Assembly: GCA_050248795.1 (NCBI GenBank)
Contig: JBFWRS010000006.1
Coordinates: 1-64,000, forward strand
Length of the DNA: 64,000 nucleotides
From: CAZTDU01 sp050248795
Lineage (GTDB): Bacteria; Pseudomonadota; Gammaproteobacteria; Burkholderiales; SG8-39
Direction: 5' to 3'
Shown here: positions 42,177 to 49,832 of the stretch, piece by piece
How positions within the stretch are numbered: the stretch's first letter is position 1
Layout: every line of letters starts with the position of its first letter
The notes under the pieces: generated by a model
What the model was told of the DNA's origin: nothing
What the model saw: the letters and a program-made list of their open reading frames with translations, nothing else
Databases searched by the model: none
Program-made: the position numbers and the translations under genes

Positions 42177-43096
42177 CCGAACGCCTTGCGGAAGCGCTCC
42201 TCGACCTCGGTCTTCGAGGGCGCGTGGTTCTGCGGCCCGCGGTGCGCGATCTTGATCGATCCCATCAGCGAGCCGAGCCGGCCGGTGCTCTCCCAGTCCC
42301 AGCCGTTGGTGATGCCGTAGAGCAGTCCGGCGCGATACGCATCGCCGCAGCCGGTGGGATCGACCACGGCCTCGGCGGCGACACCGGGGATCTCGTGGCA
42401 CTTGCCGCCGGCATGGATCTGCGAACCCTTGCCGCCCAGCGTCACCACCAGCGCCTTCACCTCGCGCGCGATGTCCGCCAGCTTGCGGCCGGTCTTGTCC
42501 TCGAGCAGCTTGCCCTCGTAGTCGTTCACCGCGATGTAGTCGGCGAGGCGGAAAAATTCAATCAGCTCATCGCCGGAGAACATCGGCAGGCCCTGCCCCG
42601 GATCGAACAGGAACGGGATGCCGTGCTCGGCGCACTGGCGCGCGTGCTGCTGCATGCCCTCCTTGCCATCGGGCGAAACGGTTGCCAGCGTGGCACCAAG
42701 CGCCGGCGTGATGCGGTTCTCGTGCGCGTGGTTCATGGCGCCTGGATGGAAGGCGATGATCTGGTTGTCGTCCAGGTCGGTGGTGATGAACGCCTGTGCG
42801 GTGAACTGGCCCGGGATGCGGCGCAGGTGCTCGTGCGCGATGCCCTGTGCATCGAGGCGCGACAGGTACGGCGCGATGTCCTCGCCCACCGTCGCCATCA
42901 GCAGCGGCGCACCACCCAGCAGCTTCAGGTTGTAGCCGATGTTGCCCGCCGTGCCGCCGAACTCGCGGCGCATCTCCGGTGTGAGAAAACACACATTCAG
43001 GATGTGCAGCTGGTCCGGCAGCAGGTGGTTCCTGAAGCGGTCGGGGAACACCATGATGGTGTCGTATGCGATCGAGCCGGTGACGAGTATGGTCAT
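42161..43096 (-). CDS. PfkB family carbohydrate/adenosine kinase
   Basis: A 311-residue ribokinase-fold kinase. FGGTAGNIGYNLKLLG near residue 47 is the first PfkB signature. VDPTGCGDAYRAGLLYG near 253 is the second, with the catalytic aspartate in GCGDA. Members with this shape (MTILVTGSIAYDTIM) are often called adenosine kinase in betaproteobacteria, but sugars cannot be excluded. The start ATG at 43096 is preceded by a GC-rich gap; a longer in-frame extension reaches into the DUF3426 gene and is spurious. It is convergent with and overlaps the HIT gene. Confidence 0.88.
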   Translation of the reverse strand: MTILVTGSIAYDTIMVFPDRFRNHLLPDQLHILNVCFLTPEMRREFGGTAGNIGYNLKLLGGAPLLMATVGEDIAPYLSRLDAQGIAHEHLRRIPGQFTAQAFITTDLDDNQIIAFHPGAMNHAHENRITPALGATLATVSPDGKEGMQQHARQCAEHGIPFLFDPGQGLPMFSGDELIEFFRLADYIAVNDYEGKLLEDKTGRKLADIAREVKALVVTLGGKGSQIHAGGKCHEIPGVAAEAVVDPTGCGDAYRAGLLYGITNGWDWESTGRLGSLMGSIKIAHRGPQNHAPSKTEVEERFRKAFGYSPW

Positions 43097-43118
43097 GTTG
43101 CCTTTGCGGTAGGGTGAA

Positions 43119-43904
43119 TCACGGAAAGAAAAGGTAGAGCCGGTAACCGGTGGCGCTGACGCGCCGGGTGTCCAGCGGCAGGCTGAGCACCACCTCGCCG
43201 CCGGGCGGCACGCCGCGCGGCAGCAGTTCGGCCAGCGGACGCTCACGCAGGTAGTCGGCCGGCAGCAGCACGCGCCGCGCCACCGGGCTGTCGGCGGTGT
43301 CAGTGAGCGTCAGTTCCAGCGCCGGATACTCCTGGGGAAACGGCGCACGGTTGCGCAGCACCGCGTTCAGCAGGATCACCGCTTCGCGCTGGCCGTCAGC
43401 CTGCAGTTCGGAGGATTCGATGCTCATCAGCTCGGGTCGCCGCGGCAGGCGCACCTGGCAGCCCACCGCTTCACACGCGGCGTCCAGGTACGGGCGCGCC
43501 TGCGGCAACAGCACCGCGAGCTCGGTGCGGTAGTGATGCAGCGCCTGCGCGAGCAGCAGCGCGAACGCGAGGACCGCGAGCAGCCCCCACGTCGCGGCGT
43601 GGCGGGGCCGGGGCGGCGGCTCGGCGAGGAATGCGACCGGCGGCTCATCGTCCGCGGCTCCCGCGGCGGGACGCGGCGGGCGCGGCGTCGCGCGCGGGCG
43701 CGCGGGTGTGCGCCCCGGATCGAACAGGCCGAGTTGCGGCGACGGTTCGCGTACACCTGCATCCTGCTGCGCGACCAGGTGCGCGACGCCGTCGAACACT
43801 GTCGTGCACTTGCCGCAGCGCACCTTGCCGCCCTTGGCCGACAGTTGCGCGGGCAGCACGCGGAAGGCGGTGGCGCACTGCGGGCAGCGCGTGACCAGGC
43901 TCAT
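43119..43904 (-). CDS. zinc-ribbon membrane protein with DUF3426 domain
   Basis: A 261-residue protein with an N-terminal zinc ribbon of the MJ0042 type (CPQCATAFRVLPAQL and VRCGKCTTVFDG), a Pro/Arg-rich cytoplasmic linker and one membrane helix (WGLLAVLAFALLLAQAL near residue 105). The DUF3426 domain after the helix should be periplasmic, with PLDTRRVSATGYRLYLFFP at the end. The role is unknown. Its ATG overlaps the prmA stop (ATGA), and this position after prmA is standard in betaproteobacteria. Confidence 0.9.
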   Translation of the reverse strand: MSLVTRCPQCATAFRVLPAQLSAKGGKVRCGKCTTVFDGVAHLVAQQDAGVREPSPQLGLFDPGRTPARPRATPRPPRPAAGAADDEPPVAFLAEPPPRPRHAATWGLLAVLAFALLLAQALHHYRTELAVLLPQARPYLDAACEAVGCQVRLPRRPELMSIESSELQADGQREAVILLNAVLRNRAPFPQEYPALELTLTDTADSPVARRVLLPADYLRERPLAELLPRGVPPGGEVVLSLPLDTRRVSATGYRLYLFFP

Positions 43905-44791
43905 CGACGCGTTCCCGCGACCAGCACCCAACCGTCCTCGCTGCCCGCCACCTGCAGCTCGCAACTCGCGGCATAGGCGGCGATCACATCGGCGGCCTGT
44001 GCGCCGAGGATGCCGGACAGCGCAATCCGTCCGCCGGGACGCGTGCGGGAGGCGATCTCCGGCGCGAGGGCGATCAGCGGATTGGCAAGGATATTGGCGA
44101 GCACGATGTCGTATTGGCCTGGTGCGAGCGTGTCCGGGGTGCAGGCGCGCAGCGTAACGCCGTTGTCGGCTGCATTCGATACCGCGGCCGCCAGCGCCTG
44201 TGGATCGATGTCGACGCCATCGGTGTGTGCCGCACCCAGGCGCGCCGCGGCGATGGCCAATATACCGGAACCGCAACCGTAGTCGAGGACGCGCAGGCCG
44301 GCGCAGCCGCTGCGTTCCAGCCAGCCGAGCACCAGCCGCGTGGTCGGGTGCGAGCCGGTGCCGAACGCGAGCCCCGGATCGAGCCTGACCACCACCGCGG
44401 CGGGATCCTGCGGCGGCGCATGCCAGCTCGGTACGATCCACAGGTGCTCACCCGCCTGCACCGGCGCGAACTGCGCCTGCGTCGCGCGCACCCAGTCCTG
44501 TTCCTCGACTTGCGCGTGCGTGAACTGCGGCGGCGGGATGCCGGCCGCCATGCTTGCGGCGCCGATCAGCGCCGCGGCATCGCAATCCTGCGGCGCCAGC
44601 GCATGCACCCGGTTGCGGTCCCACGCCGCGCCCGATTCCCACGACGGTTCGCCATAGAGCGGGCGTTCGCGCACGGTGCCCGCATCGGCATCCTCGATCG
44701 ACACCGAGATCGCGCCTGCCTCGAGCAGCGCGTCCGAGAAGGCCTCGGCGTGCGCCGCATCCACCTCGGCGCTTAGCGAGAGCCAGGGCAT
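43901..44791 (-). CDS. prmA: ribosomal protein L11 methyltransferase
   Basis: Trimethylates ribosomal protein L11. The 296-residue protein has the two-domain PrmA layout: an N-terminal substrate-recognition domain and a SAM-dependent methyltransferase domain. The latter has DPGLAFGTGSHPTTRL near residue 140, LDYGCGSGILAIAAARLG near 168, and the catalytic-pocket motif VLANILANPLIALAP. The start is taken as ATG 44791, which overlaps the accC stop (TGATG); a GTG one codon earlier is also possible. Confidence 0.95.
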   Translation of the reverse strand: MPWLSLSAEVDAAHAEAFSDALLEAGAISVSIEDADAGTVRERPLYGEPSWESGAAWDRNRVHALAPQDCDAAALIGAASMAAGIPPPQFTHAQVEEQDWVRATQAQFAPVQAGEHLWIVPSWHAPPQDPAAVVVRLDPGLAFGTGSHPTTRLVLGWLERSGCAGLRVLDYGCGSGILAIAAARLGAAHTDGVDIDPQALAAAVSNAADNGVTLRACTPDTLAPGQYDIVLANILANPLIALAPEIASRTRPGGRIALSGILGAQAADVIAAYAASCELQVAGSEDGWVLVAGTRR

Positions 44792-46155
44792 CACTTCGCC
44801 GGCTTCTTCTCCTGCGCGAGCTTCTGCTCCAGGTAGTGGATCGACGTGCCGCCACGCAGGAACCGGTTGTCGTGCATCAGGTCCAGGTGCAGCGGAATGT
44901 TCGTCTGTATGCCCTCCAGCACCATCTCCGAGAGCGCGATGCGCATGCGCCGGATCGCCTGGTCACGCGTGTCGCCGTAGGCGATCACCTTGGCGACCAT
45001 CGAGTCGTAGTGCGGCGGTACCGTGTAGCCCGCATAGATGTGCGTGTCGACGCGGATTCCGGGCCCGCCGGGAGGGTGGTACGACACGATCTTCCCGGGC
45101 GATGGCGTGAAGCGGTACGGGTCCTCGGCGTTGATGCGGCATTCCACCGCATGGCCGCGGAACTGCACATCGCGCTGCCGGAACGACAGTTTCTCGCCTG
45201 CGGCGATGCGGATCTGCTGCTGCACGATGTCGATGCCGGTGATCATCTCGGTCACCGGATGCTCCACCTGCACGCGCGTGTTCATCTCGATGAAGTAGAA
45301 CTCGCCGTTCTCGTAGAGGAATTCGAAGGTGCCCGCGCCGCGATAGTTGATGCGGCGGCAGGCATCGGCGCAACGCTCGCCGATGCGCTCGCGCAGCTTC
45401 GCCGGCAGGTCGGGCGCCGGCGCTTCCTCGAGGATCTTCTGGTGCCGGCGCTGCATCGAGCAGTCGCGCTCGCCGAGGTACACCGCATTCTTGTGGCTGT
45501 CGGCCAGCACCTGGATCTCGACGTGCCGCGGGTTCTCGAGGAATTTCTCCAGGTACACCATCGGATTGCTGAAGGCGGTCTGCGCCTCGTTGCGCGTCAT
45601 GCTGACGGCGTTCAGCAGCGCCGCCTCGGTGTGCACCACGCGCATGCCGCGCCCGCCGCCGCCCCCGGCGGCCTTGATGATGACCGGGTAGCCGATCTTG
45701 CGCGCGATGCGCACGATCTCCTTGGGGTCCTCGGGCAGGGCGCCCTCGGATCCCGGCACGGTGGGCACGCCGTTCTTGATCATGGCCTGCTTGGCGCTGA
45801 CCTTGTCGCCCATCAGCCTGATGTTCTCCGGGCGCGGGCCGATGAACACGAAGCCGCTGCCCTCGACCTTCTCGGCGAAATCGGCGTTCTCGGAGAGGAA
45901 GCCATAGCCGGGATGGATTGCCTCGGCGTCGGTGACTTCGGCCGCACTGATGATCGCGGGAATGTTCAGGTAACTTTGCGCGGACGGCGGCGGGCCGATG
46001 CAGACGGACTCGTCGGCCAGCTTGACGTACTTCGCCTCGGTGTCGGCCTCGGAGTGAACCACCACCGTGCGTATGCCCAGCTCGCGGCAGGCGCGCTGGA
46101 TCCGCAGCGCGATCTCGCCGCGATTCGCGATGAGGATCTTCTCGAACATCGCCAT
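44791..46155 (-). CDS. accC: acetyl-CoA carboxylase biotin carboxylase subunit
   Basis: Carboxylates the biotin of AccB with ATP and bicarbonate, the first half-reaction of fatty acid synthesis. The 454-residue ATP-grasp enzyme starts with FEKILIANRGEIALRIQRAC. It includes the glycine-rich KAAGGGGGRGMRVV near residue 160, the EMNTRVQVEHPVTEMITGID catalytic segment near 290, and ECRINAEDPY near 332. Its start overlaps the accB stop (ATGA) and its stop overlaps prmA, so accB-accC-prmA are coupled. Confidence 0.97.
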   Translation of the reverse strand: MAMFEKILIANRGEIALRIQRACRELGIRTVVVHSEADTEAKYVKLADESVCIGPPPSAQSYLNIPAIISAAEVTDAEAIHPGYGFLSENADFAEKVEGSGFVFIGPRPENIRLMGDKVSAKQAMIKNGVPTVPGSEGALPEDPKEIVRIARKIGYPVIIKAAGGGGGRGMRVVHTEAALLNAVSMTRNEAQTAFSNPMVYLEKFLENPRHVEIQVLADSHKNAVYLGERDCSMQRRHQKILEEAPAPDLPAKLRERIGERCADACRRINYRGAGTFEFLYENGEFYFIEMNTRVQVEHPVTEMITGIDIVQQQIRIAAGEKLSFRQRDVQFRGHAVECRINAEDPYRFTPSPGKIVSYHPPGGPGIRVDTHIYAGYTVPPHYDSMVAKVIAYGDTRDQAIRRMRIALSEMVLEGIQTNIPLHLDLMHDNRFLRGGTSIHYLEQKLAQEKKPAK

Positions 46156-46616
46156 CAGGCGATGACGAACAGCGGCTGGCCGTACTCGACCGGCTGCCCG
46201 TTCTCCACCAGTATCGCCTTCACCACGCCCGTGGCGTCGGCCTCGATCTCGTTCATCAGCTTCATGGCCTCGATGATGCAGATGGTCTCGCCCTGCTTGA
46301 TCGACTGACCGACTTCGACGAAGGGCCTCGCGTCCGGCGCCGAGGCGCGGTAGAAGGTGCCGACCATCGGCGCCTTGACCACGTGACCTTCGGGCTTCTG
46401 CTCGGCTGCCGGCGCGGGCGCCGCCTCGGCGGGGCCCGCAATCGCCGCCGGTGCCGGCAAAGGCGCGGGCGCGTGAATCGCCGCGCCGGGCTGGCCGGTG
46501 GCAAGCACGCCGCCCCGCGCGATGCGGACTTTCTCCTCGCCCTCGGTGATCTCGAGCTCGGCGATTCCCGATTCCTGCACCAGGTCGATCAGCTTCTTCA
46601 GTTTGCGCAGATCCAT
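46155..46616 (-). CDS. accB: acetyl-CoA carboxylase biotin carboxyl carrier protein
   Basis: Carries biotin between carboxylase and transferase subunits. The 153-residue protein has the family N terminus MDLRKLKKLIDLVQESGIAE, an Ala/Pro-rich flexible linker (residues about 45-80), and a C-terminal biotinyl domain with the modified Lys119 in IIEAMKLMNEIEAD. It follows aroQ by 21 bases, the common aroQ-accB-accC order of proteobacteria. Confidence 0.97.
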   Translation of the reverse strand: MDLRKLKKLIDLVQESGIAELEITEGEEKVRIARGGVLATGQPGAAIHAPAPLPAPAAIAGPAEAAPAPAAEQKPEGHVVKAPMVGTFYRASAPDARPFVEVGQSIKQGETICIIEAMKLMNEIEADATGVVKAILVENGQPVEYGQPLFVIA

Positions 46617-46637
46617 GCTGCCCCCTTTGCGGCGCGG

Positions 46638-47108
46638 CTAGATGCCGGCCTTGATGCGTTGGATGGCGTAGTCCAGTGCGAACTCGTAGCCGCGCCGGCC
46701 CAGGCCGGCGATGGTTCCCACCGCAATGTCCGACACGAACGAGCGATGGCGGAACGGTTCGCGGGCATGCACGTTGGACAGGTGGACCTCGATGAACGCG
46801 ATGCTTCCAGCCGCCAGCGCGTCGCGGATCGCCACGCTGGTATGCGTGTAGGCCCCCGGATTGATGATGATGAAGCCGGTGCCGTCGCGACTTGCCTGCT
46901 GGATCCGGTCCACCAGGGCACCTTCATGGTTCGACTGGAAGCAGCTGACGCGCACCCCGGCCCGCCGGCCCTGGCCCTGCAGCGCGAGATCCACATCTGC
47001 CAGCGTGCCGTGGCCATAGATGTGGGGCTCCCGGGTGCCCAGGAGGTTCAGGTTAGGGCCGTGCAGCACAAGAACCGATTGGGCCGGTTTGGTGGATTTT
47101 TTCGCCAT
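46638..47108 (-). CDS. aroQ: type II 3-dehydroquinate dehydratase
   Basis: Third enzyme of the shikimate pathway, forming 3-dehydroshikimate; it complements aroE at 52.7 kb. The protein from ATG 47108 has 156 residues. It shows the type II motifs LHGPNLNLLGTREPHIYG with the flexible loop arginine, FIIINPGAYTHTSVAIRDAL with the conserved Asn-Pro-Gly, and FIEVHLSNVHAREPFRHRS with the catalytic histidine. A second ATG at 47129 is possible; neither has a good ribosome-binding site. Confidence 0.95.
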   Translation of the reverse strand: MAKKSTKPAQSVLVLHGPNLNLLGTREPHIYGHGTLADVDLALQGQGRRAGVRVSCFQSNHEGALVDRIQQASRDGTGFIIINPGAYTHTSVAIRDALAAGSIAFIEVHLSNVHAREPFRHRSFVSDIAVGTIAGLGRRGYEFALDYAIQRIKAGI

Positions 47109-47194
47109 GTTCGACGTAGATGACGGCATTTTAGTCGATCAATGTTCTCGCTGGGCGGGTTGCCCATGGCTGGGCGATGAAGGCAGCATGCAAA

Positions 47195-47211
47195 GTCGTC
47201 ACTTTGACGAC
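47195..47211. repeat. perfect 7-bp dyad upstream of aroQ
   Basis: GTCGTCA, loop CTT, TGACGAC. It lies 24 bases after the stop of the unassigned gene at 47235 and 87 bases before the aroQ start. On the minus strand it is followed by only TTTGC, so it may be a weak terminator or a regulator-binding dyad. Confidence 0.45.
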
Positions 47212-47234
47212 ATTTACCACCACGTTCGCGGATC

Positions 47235-47849
47235 TTAGCCGGTTTTCCGTGCTGAAACCAGGCTTTCAACCTCACGGATACCGGCTCGTTCGATAGTCCG
47301 CCCGGCGACCGAGGTCTTCAAGGCTACGCGCTCGTCCCGCGGATCGTACACCGAGATGCTGAGTTCGCTGTCCTGCCAGGCGAACTTGAGCATGCTCACC
47401 GCGCGTGCCCGCTCACCGGAGTAGCGCCTGACTTCGGCCGATTCGTAGGCGATGCCCTGGTCGAGCAGGAAGATCTCCACGTCCTTGGAACTCTCGGGAA
47501 AGAGCTGCAGCTCGATGGCCGCGAACGGCCCCGCGGTGCCGGTCAGAACCGGGCCGGTGAGATACGGATGAAACTGTTCCAGCAGGCGCATCGCCGCCAG
47601 GGCCTGGCGGCGCAGCTTCCCCACCCGCTCGGGATGTTCCTCGGCCTGGTAGAGCGCGCGATACGCGTGCAGTTCGGCCTCGACTTCGTCATTTCCCGGC
47701 AGCGATTCCGTATCCGCAGCGCCGAGCTGCCGCGCGGCCTTGCGCTTGGCGAGAGAGAAGTCGTCGATGCCGTCCTCGGCCATCAGGCGCGCCGCTGCTG
47801 CGGCGATCCTCGTTCGCATGCCATGCTGGCGCGCGTTCCTGCGGCTCAT
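47235..47849 (-). CDS. conserved hypothetical protein
   Basis: A 204-residue protein I cannot assign. The N terminus (MRTRIAAAAARLMAEDGIDD and FSLAKRKAARQLG) looks like the first helices of a TetR-type DNA-binding domain. The next part (ELHAYRALYQAEEHPERVGK) is helical, and the C-terminal half (LTGTAGPFAAIELQLFPESS then DVEIFLLDQGIAYES) has an alternating strand pattern with an acidic DVEIFLL stretch reminiscent of nucleotidyltransferases. No signal peptide or membrane helix is evident. It is divergent from mpl with 44 bases between starts. Similar proteins next to mpl in betaproteobacteria are sometimes mislabelled as murein ligases. Confidence 0.75.
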   Translation of the reverse strand: MSRRNARQHGMRTRIAAAAARLMAEDGIDDFSLAKRKAARQLGAADTESLPGNDEVEAELHAYRALYQAEEHPERVGKLRRQALAAMRLLEQFHPYLTGPVLTGTAGPFAAIELQLFPESSKDVEIFLLDQGIAYESAEVRRYSGERARAVSMLKFAWQDSELSISVYDPRDERVALKTSVAGRTIERAGIREVESLVSARKTG

Positions 47850-47893
47850 CGCGGAGTTCCTTCAGGGTCGCTCCCATCATAATAGACACCTGC

Positions 47894-49261
47894 ATGGGCG
47901 CGCACCTACACATACTCGGCATCTGCGGCACCTTCATGGGTGGCATCGCCGCGATCGCGCGCGCCGCGGGGCATCGCGTCACCGGCTGCGACGCGGCGGT
48001 GTATCCGCCGATGAGCGAGCAGCTCGAGCGCCTGGGAATCGAACTTATCGAGGGCTATGGCGCCGACCAGCTTGCGCTGGCGCCGGACGTGTGGGTGGTC
48101 GGCAACGTCGTCACCCGCGGCAATCCGCTGATGGAGGCGATACTCGACCGCGGCGACCGCTATGTGTCCGGGCCGCAGTGGCTGGCGGAAAACGTGCTGC
48201 AGGGCCGCCACGTGCTTGCGGTAGCCGGGACGCACGGCAAGACCACCACGGCGGCAATGCTGGCCTGGGTGCTGGAGCGTGCCGGATTGCAGCCGGATTT
48301 CCTCATCGGCGGCGTGGCAAATGATTTCCCGGTGTCGGCGCGGCATGGCGGCAGCAGGCACTTCGTCATCGAGGCGGACGAGTACGACACCGCATTCTTC
48401 GATAAGCGCTCCAAGTTCGTGCACTACCGCCCCAGAACCGCGATATTGAACAATCTCGAGTTCGATCATGCAGACATCTTCTCCGATCTTGCTGCTATCG
48501 AGCAGCAATTCCATCACTTCGTGCGTATCGTGCCGAGTCGAGGTCGGATCATCGCCAACGCTGCGGATGCCGCACTGAAGCGCGTGCTGGCGCGTGGCTG
48601 CTGGTCCGGGCTGGAGTACTTCGGCGCTGCACCCGGCTGGCAGGCAGGGGTGCCGGGTAGCGAGGGCGAGTTCGAGGTCGCCTGCGACGGCAAGGTGCTC
48701 GGCAGGCTGCGCTGGAACCTTCTGGGTGCGCACAACCGGCTGAACGCGCTGGCGGCGATCGCCGCTGCGCGGCATGCCGGCGTCGAGCCGGCCGCGGCGA
48801 TCGAGGCGCTTGCGGCCTTCGGCGGCGTCAAGCGCCGCATGGAAGTGAAGGGGAGGGCGCGCGGTATCACCGTGTACGACGATTTTGCCCACCACCCGAG
48901 CGCAATCCGCACCACGCTGGAGGGGCTGCGCGCCAGGGTAGGCGCGGCGCGGATACTGGCGGTACTCGAGCCGCGCTCGAACACCATGAAACTCGGCGTG
49001 CTGAAGGACGAACTGCCGCAGAGCCTTGCCGCCGCCGACCGCGTCTACGTCCTTGGCGACGGCCTCGGCTGGAACGCGGCGGCGCTGCTGGCACCGCTCG
49101 GGTCACGTGCGCAGGTGCACGGCAGCCTGGAGCAACTCGTCGCGGCGGTAGCCGCAGACGCGCGCGAGGGGGATCACGTGCTCGCCATGTCGAACGGCGG
49201 CTTCGGCGGCTTTCACGCGAGACTGTTGGCAGCGCTGGGCGCGACGAAAGCGCTCGCTTGA
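47894..49261 (+). CDS. mpl: UDP-N-acetylmuramate:L-alanyl-gamma-D-glutamyl-meso-diaminopimelate ligase
   Basis: Recycles the tripeptide released from old peptidoglycan by joining it to UDP-MurNAc. The 455-residue Mur-ligase family protein starts HLHILGICGTFMGGIAAIAR. It has the ATP-binding loop VAGTHGKTTTAAMLAW near residue 112, IEADEYDTAFFDKRSKF near 160, and VYDDFAHHPSAIRTTLEGLR near 325. The GICGTFMGG start distinguishes Mpl from MurC. The leader is short (a CATAAT lies 11 bases before the ATG). Its stop overlaps the next gene's TTG start. Confidence 0.93.
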   Translation: MGAHLHILGICGTFMGGIAAIARAAGHRVTGCDAAVYPPMSEQLERLGIELIEGYGADQLALAPDVWVVGNVVTRGNPLMEAILDRGDRYVSGPQWLAENVLQGRHVLAVAGTHGKTTTAAMLAWVLERAGLQPDFLIGGVANDFPVSARHGGSRHFVIEADEYDTAFFDKRSKFVHYRPRTAILNNLEFDHADIFSDLAAIEQQFHHFVRIVPSRGRIIANAADAALKRVLARGCWSGLEYFGAAPGWQAGVPGSEGEFEVACDGKVLGRLRWNLLGAHNRLNALAAIAAARHAGVEPAAAIEALAAFGGVKRRMEVKGRARGITVYDDFAHHPSAIRTTLEGLRARVGAARILAVLEPRSNTMKLGVLKDELPQSLAAADRVYVLGDGLGWNAAALLAPLGSRAQVHGSLEQLVAAVAADAREGDHVLAMSNGGFGGFHARLLAALGATKALA

Positions 49262-49830
49262 TCATCTACCTGCACGGCTTCAACAGCGCGCCTTCCTCGT
49301 ACAAGGCGCGCACGCTGCACAGGTTCATGCAGGAGCGCGGCCTGGGGCAGCTGTTCTGCTGTCCGGACCTGCCGCACCGGCCGCAGGAAGCCGTGGCGCT
49401 GATCGAGGCGGAGTTCGCCAGGCAGGCAACCGGCAGCGTCACCTTCGTCGGCAGCTCGCTCGGCGGCTTCTACGCCACGTGGTTCGCCGAGCGCCACGGC
49501 TGCCGCGCGGTGCTGATGCAGCCGGCGGTGTATCCGCATATCGGGCTCGAGTCGAGGCTCGGTCCGCAGCGCAACCTGTACACGGCGGCCGAGTACGAGC
49601 TGACGCAGGCCCATCTGGACGCCTGGCGCGCGCTCGAGGTCGAGGAGGTGGACCCGGAGCGCTACCTGCTGCTGCTCGAAACCGGCGACGAGTTGCTCGA
49701 CTATCGCGAGGCGGTGCGCAAGTACGAGGGCGCGCGCATGGTCATCCGGCAGGGCGGCGACCACACCCTGCAGAGCTTTCCGGAGCACCTGCCGCGCATC
49801 CTCCGCTTTGCCGGCATCGACGCGCGGTAG
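49258..49830 (+). CDS. YqiA/YcfP family alpha/beta-fold esterase
   Basis: A 190-residue hydrolase starting with TTG at 49258, overlapping the mpl stop (TTGA). The family pattern is clear: YLHGFNSAPSSYKA at the N terminus, the nucleophile elbow FVGSSLGGFYATW with the catalytic serine near residue 67, ETGDELLDYREA, and GGDHTLQSF with the catalytic histidine. Its natural ester substrate is unknown. Confidence 0.88.
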   Translation: MIIYLHGFNSAPSSYKARTLHRFMQERGLGQLFCCPDLPHRPQEAVALIEAEFARQATGSVTFVGSSLGGFYATWFAERHGCRAVLMQPAVYPHIGLESRLGPQRNLYTAAEYELTQAHLDAWRALEVEEVDPERYLLLLETGDELLDYREAVRKYEGARMVIRQGGDHTLQSFPEHLPRILRFAGIDAR

Positions 49831-49832
49831 GC

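Noticed and set aside
44554..46308. Open frame of 584 codons on the plus strand opposite accC
   Set aside because: Antisense to biotin carboxylase with all its motifs intact; no independent support.
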